39,963 bases of DNA from [Mycobacterium] manitobense (GTDB taxonomy: Bacteria > Actinomycetota > Actinomycetes > Mycobacteriales > Mycobacteriaceae): the NCBI RefSeq assembly GCF_025821665.1, contig NZ_JACKSJ010000188.1, positions 1 to 39,963 on the forward strand. Direction: 5' to 3'. Below are positions 39,805 to 39,963 of this stretch, in pieces. Numbering within the stretch: the first letter of the stretch is position 1; every line of letters begins with the position of its first letter. The notes beneath the pieces are model-generated. The model did not search any database, was not told where the DNA came from, and worked only from the letters and a program-made list of their open reading frames with translations. The translations under genes and the position numbers were made by a program.

Positions 39805-39963
39805 TCAGGTTGCCGCATGGAACGCGTCGATGACGTCGGCCGGGATCCGGCCGCGCGTCGACACGTTGTGGCCGTTGCGGCGCGCCCAGTCCCGGATGGC
39901 GGCGCTCTGCTCGCGGTCGATCGCACCGCGGCCCCGGCTCGCGCCCGCCGACCGGCCCCGGCG
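39805..39963 (-). CDS. lsr2: Nucleoid protein Lsr2, C-terminal part, cut by window edge
   Basis: The last 52 codons of Lsr2 are present, ending at TGA (complement of 39805-39807). Visible are a linker with Arg/Gly (RGRSAGASRGRGAIDREQSA) and the DNA-binding domain ending STRGRIPADVIDAFHAAT, with the RGR motif that inserts in the minor groove of AT-rich DNA. Lsr2 is the H-NS-like silencer of mycobacteria. The N-terminal dimerisation domain lies beyond the right edge. Order lsr2-clpC1 agrees with Rv3597c-Rv3596c. Confidence 0.95.
   Translation of the reverse strand, partial: RRGRSAGASRGRGAIDREQSAAIRDWARRNGHNVSTRGRIPADVIDAFHAAT

Overview
This window is chromosomal DNA of a GC-rich, fast-growing mycobacterium (Mycolicibacterium type). 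The evidence is direct: KstR, CarD, MhuD, LpqE/LpqF, ClpC1 and the end of Lsr2 are all present, GTG starts are common, and many genes have a TANNNT -10 element six bases before the start codon. From memory of the M. tuberculosis gene order, the backbone matches Rv3573c (fadE34) through Rv3597c (lsr2). PE-PGRS genes and a few lipoprotein or amidase genes are missing, and several blocks are inserted. I see no insertion sequence, prophage, CRISPR array, tRNA or rRNA.

Layout. (1) 1-4881: steroid-degradation acyl-CoA dehydrogenase (fadE34, cut by the left edge) divergent from its repressor kstR across one perfect KstR operator, then trehalose-6-phosphate phosphatase, an APH-fold kinase and a LacI-type regulator. 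(2) 4934-15866: a zinc-starvation island. It holds znuA-znuC-znuB, a CobW/COG0523 GTPase, the zinc-free L31 gene rpmE2 with a small Cys-rich partner, the zinc-free set rpmB2-rpmG2-rpsN2-rpsR2, and divergent mrf, a degenerate CobW-like protein tied to ribosome hibernation. Five good copies of one 15-bp near-palindrome (TGAMAAYCRTTKTCA, a Zur-type box) and one weaker copy mark the three promoter regions. Inside the island lies a block with no such box: a sulfurtransferase, bluB, an orphan pxpA, and a divergent ArsR regulator/MFS exporter pair. (3) 15876-21461: metallo-hydrolase, glycerophosphodiesterase, ArsB-type transporter, SGNH esterase and purple acid phosphatase-like enzyme.

(4) 21463-25514: the housekeeping minus-strand cluster carD-ispD-ispF-cysS1-rlmB. 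(5) 25787-31284: lpqE, radA-disA (DNA repair and c-di-AMP synthesis), a membrane protein, carbonic anhydrase canB and mutY, whose start codons overlap on opposite strands. (6) 31288-35120: a GlxA-type regulator, a small membrane protein, an alpha/beta hydrolase, haem-degrading mhuD and lipoprotein lpqF. (7) 35117-36830: a cobalamin riboswitch controlling cbtB-cbtA and a histidine-phosphatase-fold protein with an altered catalytic motif. (8) 36871-39963: clpC1 with a strong intrinsic terminator and an upstream ClgR-type box, and the 3' end of lsr2.

Working together: the clearest programme is the response to zinc starvation, in which import, metal delivery, replacement of zinc ribosomal proteins and ribosome hibernation are all placed under the same operator. 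No wholly undescribed system stands out. The best leads are the Cys-rich protein joined to rpmE2, the altered phosphatase in the B12-riboswitch operon, and the places where a stop codon appears to double as the next gene's -10 element.
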